The translations under genes and the position numbers were made by a program. The notes beneath the pieces were generated by a model. That model had not been told where the DNA came from and did not search any database. It saw only the letters and a program-made list of their open reading frames with translations. This document shows positions 32,426 through 39,565 of a stretch of DNA of 39,565 nucleotides, piece after piece. The stretch is from Actinomycetes bacterium. Lineage in GTDB: Bacteria; Actinomycetota; Actinomycetes; Streptosporangiales; Streptosporangiaceae. The DNA is taken from NCBI GenBank assembly GCA_021792855.1, contig JAJYTW010000013.1:1-39565 (forward strand), read 5' to 3'. Within the stretch, counting starts at the first letter, position 1, and every line of letters starts with the position of its first letter.

Positions 32426-32616
32426 AGGTGGGGTGTACCGGACCGGGGCTGCCGGTTGGGACCGGGCTGCCGGGCGCCAGAAGGGCAACTGCCGCGCCGG
32501 GATCGTCCCGGGCGCGCCGGGGCCGCAGTCCGTTGGTGAACGCATTGCCGCTGCCATCCGTAGTGACTTCGGTGAAGGTCATTTCGCGGTCGGCCCCCCG
32601 GAACGGAGGCGGTGTG

Positions 32617-33156
32617 ATGAGGAAGCGTCTGTCGGCGGCCCGGCTGGGCGCCGCCGGAGTGGCAGTTGCCGTGCTAACCCTGGCGGCCTGCTCAAGCTCG
32701 GCCAACTCGGCGACATCAACTGGATCAGGCGGTTCAGGCGGGTCGTCATCGACCTCGGCGTCAGTGGTCAAGACAGCCAGCACGAGCATCGGCAAGGTGC
32801 TCACCAACGCCAAGGGCTACACGATCTACTGGTTCTCGATCGACACTCCGACGGCATCGAAGTGCACGGGCAGTTGCACAACGTTCTGGCCGCCGGTCAA
32901 GGGCCCGGTCTCGGCAGCATCCGGGGTCAGCCTGCCTGGCAAGTTCGGCACGATCAAGCGCTCCGACGGCACGGTCCAGGCGACGTACGACGGGCACCCG
33001 CTGTACACCTACGCGGGCGACAAGGCGCCTGGGCAGACCAAGGGGAATGGCTTGAACTTGTCCGGCGGGCTCTGGACCGCCATGACCCCATCGGGCAGCA
33101 AGCCGGCGCCATCGCCGAGCCAGTCATCAAGCTCGGGCGGTTACGGCGGCTACTGA
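32617..33156 (+). CDS. Lipoprotein with secreted repeat of unknown function (COG4315-like)
   Basis: A 179-residue lipoprotein. The signal peptide ends in LTLAAC (lipidated C25), then a Ser/Gly/Thr-rich tether (26-50). Two copies of the lipoprotein-15-type repeat follow: GYTIYWFSIDTPTASKCTGSC with TFWPPV (about 67-95), and YDGHPLYTYAGDKAPGQTKG with LWTAMTP (about 126-160). The family is common in actinobacteria and has no firm function; a role in redox or heme-related envelope chemistry is speculation. GGAGGC lies about nine bases before the ATG at 32617. The C-terminus is Ser/Gly-rich. It is monocistronic. Confidence 0.85.
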   Translation: MRKRLSAARLGAAGVAVAVLTLAACSSSANSATSTGSGGSGGSSSTSASVVKTASTSIGKVLTNAKGYTIYWFSIDTPTASKCTGSCTTFWPPVKGPVSAASGVSLPGKFGTIKRSDGTVQATYDGHPLYTYAGDKAPGQTKGNGLNLSGGLWTAMTPSGSKPAPSPSQSSSSGGYGGY

Positions 33157-33233
33157 CCCGGCTGGGCGCGGGCGGTTACCGATGAGGTGGCCCGGCGGTT
33201 ACTGGCAGACCGGCGCCGCCGGGCCGGGTCGGG

Positions 33234-33290
33234 CCGAGTCCGTGCGGGCTGGCCGAGTCCGTCCGGGCTGGCCGAGTCCGTCCGGGCTGG
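33234..33290. repeat. Three tandem 19-bp repeats
   Basis: CCGAGTCCGTCCGGGCTGG occurs at 33253-33271 and 33272-33290, and with one change at 33234-33252. A 19-base period shifts the frame each time, so it is not coding. It lies between the lipoprotein gene and the end of the GntR gene. Confidence 0.75.
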
Positions 33291-33365
33291 CCAGGCCCGA
33301 CCGGGTGGTCCCGGGACCGCATCGCCGCGGTCCTGGCCAACCGGGTCCCGGCCGACAGCACGCCG

Positions 33366-34400
33366 TCAGGGCCAGATGCCCGCCGCTGGATCCGTCGCGT
33401 TGAGGTGATCCGAGACCCGGGACAGGTGAGCGCGCATGGCCCGGACCGCGCCGGTGGAGTCGCGTGCCTTGAGCGCCGCGACGATCTGGTGGTGGTCGCT
33501 CTGGTAGTCCTGGCGCCGCTCGGTGGAGGCGCTGCGCCGCTTCAGATCGCCCCAGATGTGACCATGCCTCGCGGCCTCGACCGAGGCGTACAACGTCTGC
33601 AGCAGTGGGCTGTGGGTGGCCGCGAAGATGCTCCGGTGCAGGGCCAGATCCCAGGCCTCGAACTCGTCGTAGGACCCCGCCTGGTCACCGCCCGCCAGGC
33701 AGCGGTCCATCTCCTCGAAGTCGGCGGCGGTGGCCCAGGCGACGGCGAGTGGCATGGCCGGCGGCTCAAGCAGGCGCCGGACCATCATCACGTCGGCGGG
33801 TGCGAACAACGCGCCGGTTCTGGGGCGGGTTCCGTCGGCTCCGCCGGAGCCAACTGGGGGCGGATAGAGGCCGGCTACGCCGGCCCCTGGCATGCCGGGG
33901 CGCGAGTCCGTGCTGCCATCCGACGTGCCCGCGCCGTCGTGCGTTGCGGCCGGTGCCGCGGTCCCGGCCGAGCCCGCCTGCCCGCCGCCCGCGCCGGCCT
34001 GGCCGACCGACCAGGTCTGGCCGCGGTCCGGCACGGTCAGGTTGATTTCCGGGCCGACGGCGCTGAAGTCGGCCACGCTGAAGTCAGGGACTGAGCCTGG
34101 CCCGGGCGCTGCCGGGCGGGCCTCCGCGCGGAGGTAGGTGCCCCGGCCGACCTCGCGGGAGATGTCGCCCCGCGCCTCCAGGATGCCCAGGGCATACCTG
34201 ATCGACGAGCGAGTCACGCCGAGGTCGTGCGCTAGTTGGCGCTCGGTCGGCAGTCGGCCGTTGGGTCCCAGGCCAGTCGCCATCGCGTGCGCGATGATCT
34301 GCTCGACGAGCGCGAGACCGCGCTCGGAGTGTTCATCCGCCCCGGAAGCGCCGCCGGCCGGAGGCGCGGACGCCGCGTCTGCTGCTGGTTGCCCCGTCAT
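33366..34400 (-). CDS. GntR family regulator with FCD domain and a long linker
   Basis: A 344-residue regulator of the FadR/FCD subfamily, about 100 residues longer than usual. The winged helix is at about 28-95 (GRLPTERQLAHDLGVTRSSI and GRGTYLR). The FCD ligand domain is at about 201-335, with D251 and H255 (DLALHRSIF), H304 (DHHQIVAAL) and H325 (MRAHL), the usual metal-binding set. Between them lies a Gly/Ala/Pro/Ser-rich linker (about 96-200) that looks disordered. AAGGAG before the ATG at 34400 fixes the start. It is divergent from the hydrolase-transporter operon and probably represses it, releasing on binding an organic acid. Confidence 0.9.
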   Translation of the reverse strand: MTGQPAADAASAPPAGGASGADEHSERGLALVEQIIAHAMATGLGPNGRLPTERQLAHDLGVTRSSIRYALGILEARGDISREVGRGTYLRAEARPAAPGPGSVPDFSVADFSAVGPEINLTVPDRGQTWSVGQAGAGGGQAGSAGTAAPAATHDGAGTSDGSTDSRPGMPGAGVAGLYPPPVGSGGADGTRPRTGALFAPADVMMVRRLLEPPAMPLAVAWATAADFEEMDRCLAGGDQAGSYDEFEAWDLALHRSIFAATHSPLLQTLYASVEAARHGHIWGDLKRRSASTERRQDYQSDHHQIVAALKARDSTGAVRAMRAHLSRVSDHLNATDPAAGIWP

Positions 34401-34798
34401 CTGCTCCTTCGCCTTCCCCGCCACGCGGAACGGTCGCCCGCCGGATGATCGCGGCAACGTTCACGAGTGGGTGGCCCGGCCGGCCGGTGCACGTGGCCGT
34501 GCCGATGGACCAGTGCCCACATAGTGGCCGTAACCCGTGTACTCCGGTCGACCAATCCGTAAACAACCCCAGAAGTGGATGAAACTGCCGGCAACCGGTG
34601 ATCTGACCAATTGTACCAACTCGCCCGATGGGATGCGCCTGGTTCGCCCGGCGGAGCCGGTCCGCCGTCGCATAAGACTGGTATGTCCGATTTTAGGGAA
34701 GCGGGATGGGTCTGGATGACGATCTCGCAACCACTATGCCGCCGATCGCCGACCAATGCAACGCCCAATCGAACTAGCTACAGTCTGGCTCGCCCCTC

Positions 34799-34827
34799 TT
34801 GACCCGATTTGCCAGCCGACCTATGCT
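34799..34827 (+). promoter_or_regulatory. Sigma-70 type promoter of the hydrolase-transporter operon
   Basis: TTGACC (34799-34804), a 17-base spacer, and TATGCT (34822-34827) match the housekeeping consensus at 5 of 6 and 4 of 6 positions with ideal spacing. Transcription would begin near 34834, leaving a leader of about 60 bases before the GTG start at 34894. Confidence 0.65.
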
Positions 34828-34848
34828 CAACCAATCAGCCCTATGCAA

Positions 34849-34873
34849 CCAAATTGGCTACCGAGTGGTAGCC
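34849..34873 (+). promoter_or_regulatory. Operator-like inverted repeats in the operon leader
   Basis: CCAAATTGG (34849-34857) is a short palindrome that overlaps the perfect 7-bp inverted repeat GGCTACC-GAGT-GGTAGCC (34856-34873). Both lie 15-40 bases after the predicted transcription start, an efficient place for a repressor, presumably the divergent GntR protein. The second could also form an RNA hairpin just before the ribosome site. Confidence 0.5.
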
Positions 34874-34893
34874 CGAACCTCAGGAGGCTGCGC

Positions 34894-35799
34894 GTGCGGC
34901 TCGCGACCATCGTTACCTCCCGCGGACTTCGTCTGCACGTCGCCGGCGCCACCGGCTACGTCGACGTGGCCGACGGCACCGGGAATCCGGAGTTCGCCGA
35001 CGTGCGCCAGGTGCTTGCGGCCGGATCGGCGGCACTGGCCGCGATCGCGCCGCTGACCAGCAGGGAGGGGCAGGCCGTCGACCCCGCCGACTTCGGGCCG
35101 GCGGTGCCAGAGCCGTGCCGCGTGCTGTGCCTGGGCGTGAACTACAGCGAGCACGCGATCGAGGGCGGCCGTGATGTGCCGACCTGGCCGGAGGCCTTCG
35201 TCCGCGGCGCGGGGAGCGCCATCGGGCCGTACGCCGACCTGGTGAAGCCCGCCCTGAGCAGTCGGTTCGACTACGAGGGCGAGGTCGGCATTGTCATCGG
35301 CGCCGGCGGTCGGTACATCCGGGCAGCGGACGCCATGTCGGCCATCGCAGGCTTCGTCGTGCTGAACGACGCCTCGGCACGGGAGTGGCAGCGCGCGGCC
35401 ACCCAGTGGACGGCGGGCAAGAACTTCGAGGGCAGCATGCCGATCGGCCCGGAGATCGTGACGCCCGATGAGGTGAATATCGGCGACGTGCAACTGACCA
35501 CGACGCTGAACGGCCAGGTGATGCAGTCCGCCCGAACGTCTCAGATGATTGTCGACATTCCCAGCGCGATCGAGTTCTTCTCCTCATTTACAAGGCTCCG
35601 GCCGGGTGACGTCATCGCGACGGGCACGCCGGGCGGAGTCGGCTTCGCGCGCAAGCCACCGGTCTGGCTGGAGCCGGGCGACGTGATCGAGGTGACCGTC
35701 GAGGGCGTCGGCACCATCCGCAATCGCGTGATCGCCGAAGAGGCGGATCTGACCGGCTGGCGCTGGCGACCCGCCGATCGGGCACCGGCCGGCTTCTGA
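34894..35799 (+). CDS. Fumarylacetoacetate hydrolase family protein
   Basis: A 301-residue enzyme of the FAH fold. The C-terminal catalytic domain begins near 76 (RVLCLGVNYSEHA); metal ligands are E128 and E130 (FDYEGEVGIVIG) and D159 (VVLNDASARE), and GDVIATGTPGGVGFARKPP is typical. Members cleave C-C bonds of acylpyruvates, decarboxylate or isomerise oxo-dienoates in aromatic catabolism. The start is GTG 34894 with a perfect AGGAGG six bases upstream; the open frame further upstream overlaps the promoter and is not translated. It is the first gene of an operon with a branched-chain-type importer, so it probably acts on the imported acid or its breakdown product. Confidence 0.9.
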   Translation: MRLATIVTSRGLRLHVAGATGYVDVADGTGNPEFADVRQVLAAGSAALAAIAPLTSREGQAVDPADFGPAVPEPCRVLCLGVNYSEHAIEGGRDVPTWPEAFVRGAGSAIGPYADLVKPALSSRFDYEGEVGIVIGAGGRYIRAADAMSAIAGFVVLNDASAREWQRAATQWTAGKNFEGSMPIGPEIVTPDEVNIGDVQLTTTLNGQVMQSARTSQMIVDIPSAIEFFSSFTRLRPGDVIATGTPGGVGFARKPPVWLEPGDVIEVTVEGVGTIRNRVIAEEADLTGWRWRPADRAPAGF

Positions 35800-35920
35800 A
35801 CTCAAACCTCGCCGCCACCAACCCTCGGCCGTCCCAGCGGCCCGCACTGATCCGTACCCCCGCACCGATCCGTTCGTCCGCACTCTCTCCCGCACCACGC
35901 AGGCATCGAGGTGACAGCGA

Positions 35921-37315
35921 ATGTTCCGTCCCGTCAGATCGGTGGCCTCAGCCACCCCCTCCTACGATCCAGGCAGCCGCCGACCGGGTTCTCGCCGGCC
36001 AGGCTCCCGCACCTGGCGGCTGCGGTCGGTCGCCACGGTCGGGGCGCTGGCCCTGACCGCGGCACTGGCCGCGTGCAGCAGCAGTGCGTCGGGATCAACC
36101 GCCAAGTCGCCGCTGGTGATCGCCGACGTCGCGCCGTTCAGCGGCGTGGACGCCGCGCTAGGGCCGATCTACCTGGTCTCCTGTGACGGCACCGCGAACG
36201 CGATCAACAGCGCGGGCGGCATTCTCGGTCACAAGGTCTCCTGCACCAGCGTGGACACCCGTGGCGAGCCTGCCGACGCGGTGCCCGCCGTCGGCAACCT
36301 GTTCGCTACGAACAAGAACGTCGCCCTGGTGATCGGCTGCACCTCGGACGAGGCCGCGTCGGTCGTGCCGATCATCAACCAGCACAAGACCGTGATGTTC
36401 TGCATGACCGGCCAGTCCGAGTTCGACCACGTGAAGTACCCGTACTTCTACCGCCTGGTGCCCCCGGACCTGGCGGAGTCATACGCGATGACGGTGATCG
36501 CGCAGCGGCTCGGCTACAAGCGAATCGCGCTGGCGTTCGGCAACGACATCGGCTCGCAGACCTTCGTGCAGCCCGCGCTCGCGGCGCTGAAGAAGGTCGG
36601 CATCAAGGTGGTCGCCAACGAGACGCTGGACCTGACCGCCAACACGTTCCGGACCGAGGCGGCGGCGATCGTGGCGGCGCACCCGCAGGCGATCATGACC
36701 GAGGCGCTCGGGTCCGCCGACCCGACCTTGTTCTCCGAGATCAAGCAGCTCAACGGCGGCAAGATGATCCCGATCATCGGAACGTCCGCCTCGATCTCGC
36801 CGGCCTTCTACTCCGCGGCCGCCAAGGCGATCGGCGCCAAGACCTTCTCGGCCAGCTTCCACGCCGACAACCTGGTCACCGCGACGAGTGGCCCGGCGTA
36901 CAACGCCTTTACCAAGGCACTGCTCGCGGTCAAGGGCAAGGTCAGCGGTGCTCAGACCGGTAACTTCAGCACCTACTTCACCGCACCGGGCGCCGTGCAC
37001 CTGTACGACGGCATGGTGCTGGCGGCGCTCTCGATGGTCGCCGCGGGCAGCGTCCAGACCGCCAAGTGGAAGCCCTGGATCACCAAGATCGGCGACGGGG
37101 TTCCCGGCGCGGTCGTCGTGCACTCCTTCGCCCAGGGCGTCGCGGCGCTGAAGGCGGGCAAGCAGATCCGCTACATCGGCCCGGGCGGTCCGACCAGCTT
37201 CGACGCCTATCACGACTCGCCTGGCATTTTCCAGATCGACACCTACAGCCCGACCGGCCAGGTGGTCGTCAGCGGCAACATCAGCCCGGCCCAGTTGCGC
37301 GCGGTACAGCCGTGA
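35921..37315 (+). CDS. ABC transporter substrate-binding lipoprotein, branched-chain amino acid type
   Basis: A 464-residue periplasmic-binding-protein type I (LivJ-like). A long Arg/Ser-rich N-terminus with the doubled RRPGSRRPGSR precedes the hydrophobic stretch and lipobox ALAAC (C52). The mature domain begins VIADVAPFSGVDAALGP and continues with GGILGHKVSC, VIGCTSDEAASVVP and YFYRLVPPDLAES, matching the family although the ligand loop is not the classical leucine site. The start follows GAGGTGA about six bases upstream. It is 121 bases after the hydrolase. Substrate unknown; given the context, a carboxylic or aromatic acid is as likely as an amino acid. Confidence 0.9.
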   Translation: MFRPVRSVASATPSYDPGSRRPGSRRPGSRTWRLRSVATVGALALTAALAACSSSASGSTAKSPLVIADVAPFSGVDAALGPIYLVSCDGTANAINSAGGILGHKVSCTSVDTRGEPADAVPAVGNLFATNKNVALVIGCTSDEAASVVPIINQHKTVMFCMTGQSEFDHVKYPYFYRLVPPDLAESYAMTVIAQRLGYKRIALAFGNDIGSQTFVQPALAALKKVGIKVVANETLDLTANTFRTEAAAIVAAHPQAIMTEALGSADPTLFSEIKQLNGGKMIPIIGTSASISPAFYSAAAKAIGAKTFSASFHADNLVTATSGPAYNAFTKALLAVKGKVSGAQTGNFSTYFTAPGAVHLYDGMVLAALSMVAAGSVQTAKWKPWITKIGDGVPGAVVVHSFAQGVAALKAGKQIRYIGPGGPTSFDAYHDSPGIFQIDTYSPTGQVVVSGNISPAQLRAVQP

Positions 37316-37343
37316 CGTCGGTCGGCCTAGGAACGCTCGGCGT

Positions 37344-37368
37344 GGGGCTCCCCTCAGCGGGGAGCCCC
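37344..37368 (+). terminator. Intra-operon hairpin between binding protein and permease genes
   Basis: GGGGCTCCCC (37344-37353) and GGGGAGCCCC (37359-37368) form a perfect 10-bp stem with a 5-base loop, 28 bases after the binding-protein stop and 24 before livH. Such hairpins often stabilise or attenuate the message so that more binding protein than permease is made. Confidence 0.6.
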
Positions 37369-37391
37369 GCCCGGGCGGGTGAGGTGAGCGC

Positions 37392-38258
37392 GTGAGCCTG
37401 CTGTCCGCTGCCTTCGGGTTCGGGCTGGTCGCGGCCTCGGTGCTGGCGATCGCGTCGGTGGCGTTCACGTTGCAGTTCGCCGTCACCGATGTGCTCAACC
37501 TGGCGTTCGCCTCGGTCATGACCGCCGGCGCGTTCATCGCCTACCTGGTCAACTCCTACGGCATCTCGGTCTGGATCGGCCTGCTGGTCGCGATGGCCGG
37601 CTGCTCGCTGCTGTCGGTGCTGCTGAACTACTTCGTCTACGCGCCGTTCCAGCGCCGCGGTTCGGCGCCGATCACGCTGGTGATCGTGTCGCTGGGGGTG
37701 GCGCTGATCGTCGAGTTCGGCATCGCCGCGATCGTCGGCGGCGTGAGCGTGTCGTACACGATGAGCCCGGGCACCACGCTGCACTTTGGCGGCCTGGTGC
37801 TGACCACGGTGCAGCTCATCATCATGGCGATCAGCGTCGCGGTCATGCTCGGCGTGCACGCACTGCTCCGCTACACCAGGCTCGGCAAGGCGATGCGAGC
37901 CACCGCGGCGAACCGGATGTTGGCCAGAAGCTGCGGCATCCGGGCCGGCCGGGTGATCGGAGTGACCTGGGCGCTTACCGGCGCACTGTGCGGCCTGGCC
38001 GGCACCGTGTTCGCGATCAACACCGGCAGCTTCGACCCGACCAGCACAGACATCTTCCTGATCCTGATGCTCGCCGCGGTCTTCCTCGGCGGCCCGGGCA
38101 GCGCCTACGGCGCGATGCTCGGCGCCCTGATCATCGGGCTGGCCACCGAGGTCAGCGCCGCCTATATCCCGGCCGACTACAAGTACGTGATCGCGTTCGT
38201 CGCCCTGCTCGTCATGCTTGCCGTCCGGCCGACCGGCCTGCTCGGCGCCAGGACCTAG
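37392..38258 (+). CDS. livH: Branched-chain amino acid type ABC permease, LivH-like
   Basis: A 288-residue membrane protein with about eight predicted helices. The LivH block TLQFAVTDVLNLAFASVMTA at about 26-45, the cytoplasmic coupling stretch RYTRLGKAMRATAANRMLARSCGI (about 157-180, given in outline) and the C-terminal FLGGPGSAYGAMLGALIIG are typical. The start is GTG 37392 with GAGGTGAG just upstream. It pairs with the LivM part of the next gene, 15 bases downstream. Symbol given by family; the real substrate is unknown. Confidence 0.9.
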   Translation: MSLLSAAFGFGLVAASVLAIASVAFTLQFAVTDVLNLAFASVMTAGAFIAYLVNSYGISVWIGLLVAMAGCSLLSVLLNYFVYAPFQRRGSAPITLVIVSLGVALIVEFGIAAIVGGVSVSYTMSPGTTLHFGGLVLTTVQLIIMAISVAVMLGVHALLRYTRLGKAMRATAANRMLARSCGIRAGRVIGVTWALTGALCGLAGTVFAINTGSFDPTSTDIFLILMLAAVFLGGPGSAYGAMLGALIIGLATEVSAAYIPADYKYVIAFVALLVMLAVRPTGLLGART

Positions 38259-38273
38259 CCACCGGGACGGTCT

Positions 38274-39565
38274 ATGTACTACCTGATCATCCTGCTCGTC
38301 TACGCGGCGGTCGACGCCATCGCGTGCCTCGGGCTCAGCCAGCAGTTCGGCATCTCCGGGGTGACGAACTTCGGCTTTATCATCTTCCAGGCCGTCGGGG
38401 CGTATGTGGCGGCAGTCCTTGCCCTGCCGCCGGACACCGCGAACGGCGCCTTCCAGCTCTACATCGGTGGCTTCAATCTGGCATTCCCGCTGCCCTGGAT
38501 CGGGGCCGCCGTGGCCGGCGGACTGCTGGCCCTGCCGTTCACGTTCCTGGTGGGCCGCCGCCTGCGCGGCGACTTCGCGGCGATCGGCCTGCTCGTCACG
38601 GCGGTGCTGATGAACCTGCTGGCGACCAACTACCGCCCCTTGTTTAACGGGGCCGCCGGAGTCGCCGTGGTTCCCACGCCGTTCCAGTCCGGGGTGTTCG
38701 TCTCCGCCTCGACCGGCTACCAGTTCGGCTTCGCGATCGGGGCCATCGTCCTGGCCGGCATCGTGTTCTGGTTCGTCCGGCGGCTGACCGAGTCGCCGTA
38801 CGGCCGCACGCTTCGGGCGATGCGGGACAACGACCTGGTGGCTGACTCCCTCGGCAAGAACCTGTTCGCGCTGCGCACAGGGGCACTGGTGATCGGCGGG
38901 GCGATCGCGGCGCTGTCCGGCGCGATCCTGGTCGACTTCATCAGCGTCTGGTCGCCGGCCGAATGGGGATACGCCGAGACGATCGTGCTGTTCACCGCCG
39001 TAATCATCGGCGGGACCGGCAATCACATCGGCGCGGTGCTCGGCGCCGTGATCGTGCCGGTCGGGTTCGAGGAGATCACCAGGTTCATCACGAACAGTAA
39101 TCCGAACCTGCCGCCGAACCTGCTGCCCTCGCTGCAGTGGGTCGCGATCGGGTTGCTGATCGTGGTCTTCCTCTGGGTCCGGCCGCAGGGTCTGCTCCCG
39201 GAACGGCGGCGGGTGGTGACCGCGAACGGGCGACGGCCGGCCGCCGCGACGGGTTCGACTGGAGCGGCTGGTGCGGCGATGGCCGGCCAGCCGACGGCCG
39301 GTGCGGAGCCGACCGGTGCGGAGCCGGCCGGTGCGGAGCCGGCCGGTGCGGAGCCGGCCGGTCTGCCGGCGGCTGGTGCCGCAGCCGCGGGCGACCTGGC
39401 TGTCGCGGCCGGGGCCAGAACGGTGGCCGCGGTCGTGTCCGGCGGCCGGGACCGGGTGCACCGGTCGGTGTCCGATGATCCGGTGATCCTGCGGACCGAG
39501 ACGGTGAGCCGCGAGTTCGGCGGCGTGCACGCGGTCGCCGACGTCTCGGTGTCCATCCGGCGCGG
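38274..39565 (+). CDS. LivM permease fused in frame to LivG-type ATPase (partial, right edge)
   Basis: From the ATG at 38274 the frame stays open to the window end (430 codons). Residues 1 to about 318 are a LivM permease: QQFGISGVTNFGFIIFQAVG near 27-46, the coupling loop SPYGRTLRAMRDNDLVADSL near 171-190, and FTAVIIGGTGNHIGAVLGA. Then comes a Gly/Ala/Pro-rich linker (about 320-400) with four 15-base repeats (GAEPA), and from residue 404 the start of an ATPase domain, VILRTETVSREFGGVHAVAD, the LivG N-terminus just before Walker A. So permease and ATPase appear to be one polypeptide. The rest is outside the window. Only a weak GGGACGG precedes the ATG. Confidence 0.85.
   Translation, partial: MYYLIILLVYAAVDAIACLGLSQQFGISGVTNFGFIIFQAVGAYVAAVLALPPDTANGAFQLYIGGFNLAFPLPWIGAAVAGGLLALPFTFLVGRRLRGDFAAIGLLVTAVLMNLLATNYRPLFNGAAGVAVVPTPFQSGVFVSASTGYQFGFAIGAIVLAGIVFWFVRRLTESPYGRTLRAMRDNDLVADSLGKNLFALRTGALVIGGAIAALSGAILVDFISVWSPAEWGYAETIVLFTAVIIGGTGNHIGAVLGAVIVPVGFEEITRFITNSNPNLPPNLLPSLQWVAIGLLIVVFLWVRPQGLLPERRRVVTANGRRPAAATGSTGAAGAAMAGQPTAGAEPTGAEPAGAEPAGAEPAGLPAAGAAAAGDLAVAAGARTVAAVVSGGRDRVHRSVSDDPVILRTETVSREFGGVHAVADVSVSIRR
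39300..39359 (+). repeat. Four 15-bp tandem repeats in the LivM-LivG linker
   Basis: GGTGCGGAGCCGGCC repeats four times (39300-39359; first unit with one change), coding GAEPT/GAEPA in frame. It adds length to the flexible linker and may vary in copy number between strains. Confidence 0.8.

Larger units (their letters stand above)
31915..32616. other. 702-base noncoding island rich in repeats and hairpins
   Basis: Between the esterase and the small lipoprotein gene no supported gene is present. From left to right it holds a G-run stretch (31917-32000), a long palindrome (32093-32145), an 18-bp minisatellite (32201-32295), a second long palindrome (32364-32425) and GC-rich sequence to 32600. 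These are listed separately. Open frames here lack ribosome sites and are repeats read by chance. Confidence 0.6.
34401..34893. promoter_or_regulatory. 493-base divergent control region, locally AT-richer
   Basis: Between the GntR gene and the hydrolase operon, about 34535-34860 is distinctly richer in A/T than the surroundings. Besides the promoter and operator listed separately it contains TTGTACCAA (34611-34619) beside GACCAA (34605-34610), and TGGTATGTCC (34679-34688), which resemble half-sites of FadR-type GntR operators (TGGT...ACCA). No gene with a ribosome site is seen. Confidence 0.4.

Noticed and set aside
32160-32426. 88-residue collagen-like frame (GPPGTA repeats)
   Set aside because: No ribosome site, no export signal, and the frame arises from an 18-bp minisatellite and a palindrome; kept as a finding but not as a gene.
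31915-32616. Insertion sequence or MITE
   Set aside because: No transposase and no clear terminal inverted repeats with target duplication around the island; the internal hairpins alone do not prove a mobile element.
32040-32813. Reverse-strand frame of 257 codons across the hairpin island
   Set aside because: Covers repeats and the antisense of the lipoprotein start; no initiation signal.
37281-39530. Very long reverse-strand open frame (749 codons) opposite livH and livM
   Set aside because: It is exactly antisense to well-conserved transporter genes, its product is dominated by Arg, Gly, His and Asp, and it has no ribosome site. High GC creates such frames.
1-39565. tRNA, rRNA, phage or antiphage genes
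   Set aside because: I looked through the intergenic gaps for cloverleaf-type arms with CCA ends, and among the proteins for integrases, nucleases and toxins, and saw none.

Overview
The window is about 39.6 kb of very GC-rich DNA. It has strong G/C bias at third codon positions, GTG/TTG starts, GGAGG-type ribosome binding sites, Lrp, PucR and GntR/FCD regulators, and Tat-type lipoproteins. This points to an actinomycete chromosome (Streptomyces-, Streptosporangium- or Catenulispora-like; genus not determinable here). I see no tRNA, rRNA, phage gene, transposase or CRISPR array.

Layout. 1-237: start of a DUF3054 membrane protein, leaving the window to the left. 546-2778: FtsX-type permease plus ABC ATPase operon. 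2949-6160: secreted HE-motif putative peptidase, small lipoprotein, amidohydrolase. 6348-8411: large secreted beta-helix protein. 8616-10337: prolyl-tRNA synthetase. 10420-10656: small unknown protein.

10890-26719 is the coherent centre of the window: a polyamine uptake and degradation locus. A class III aminotransferase and its Lrp regulator (translationally coupled) face a gamma-aminobutyraldehyde dehydrogenase. Next comes the transporter operon potA-potD-potB-potC with an FAD amine oxidase. A PucR regulator then faces a CoA-acylating (methyl)malonate-semialdehyde dehydrogenase and a second class III aminotransferase. A GABA aminotransferase follows on the other strand, downstream of an alpha-beta fused 2-oxoacid dehydrogenase E1. 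Read together: putrescine/spermidine import, oxidation or transamination to 4-aminobutanal, oxidation to GABA, transamination to succinate semialdehyde, and a side branch that can turn beta-alanine (the aminopropyl part of spermidine) into acetyl-CoA. The upstream regions of the dehydrogenase and of potA share sequence blocks around an Lrp-like palindrome, suggesting one regulator for both.

29199-33156: a secreted CHAP-domain protein with five C-terminal repeats and a structured-looking leader, an esterase, an intergenic island of long hairpins and an 18-bp minisatellite, and a small secreted-repeat lipoprotein. 33366 to the right edge: a GntR/FCD regulator with an unusually long linker, divergent from an operon for a fumarylacetoacetate-hydrolase-family enzyme and a branched-chain-amino-acid-type ABC importer. 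In that importer the LivM permease runs in frame into a LivG ATPase domain (a fusion) cut by the window end.

All function calls come from reading motifs and context by eye; no database search was run.
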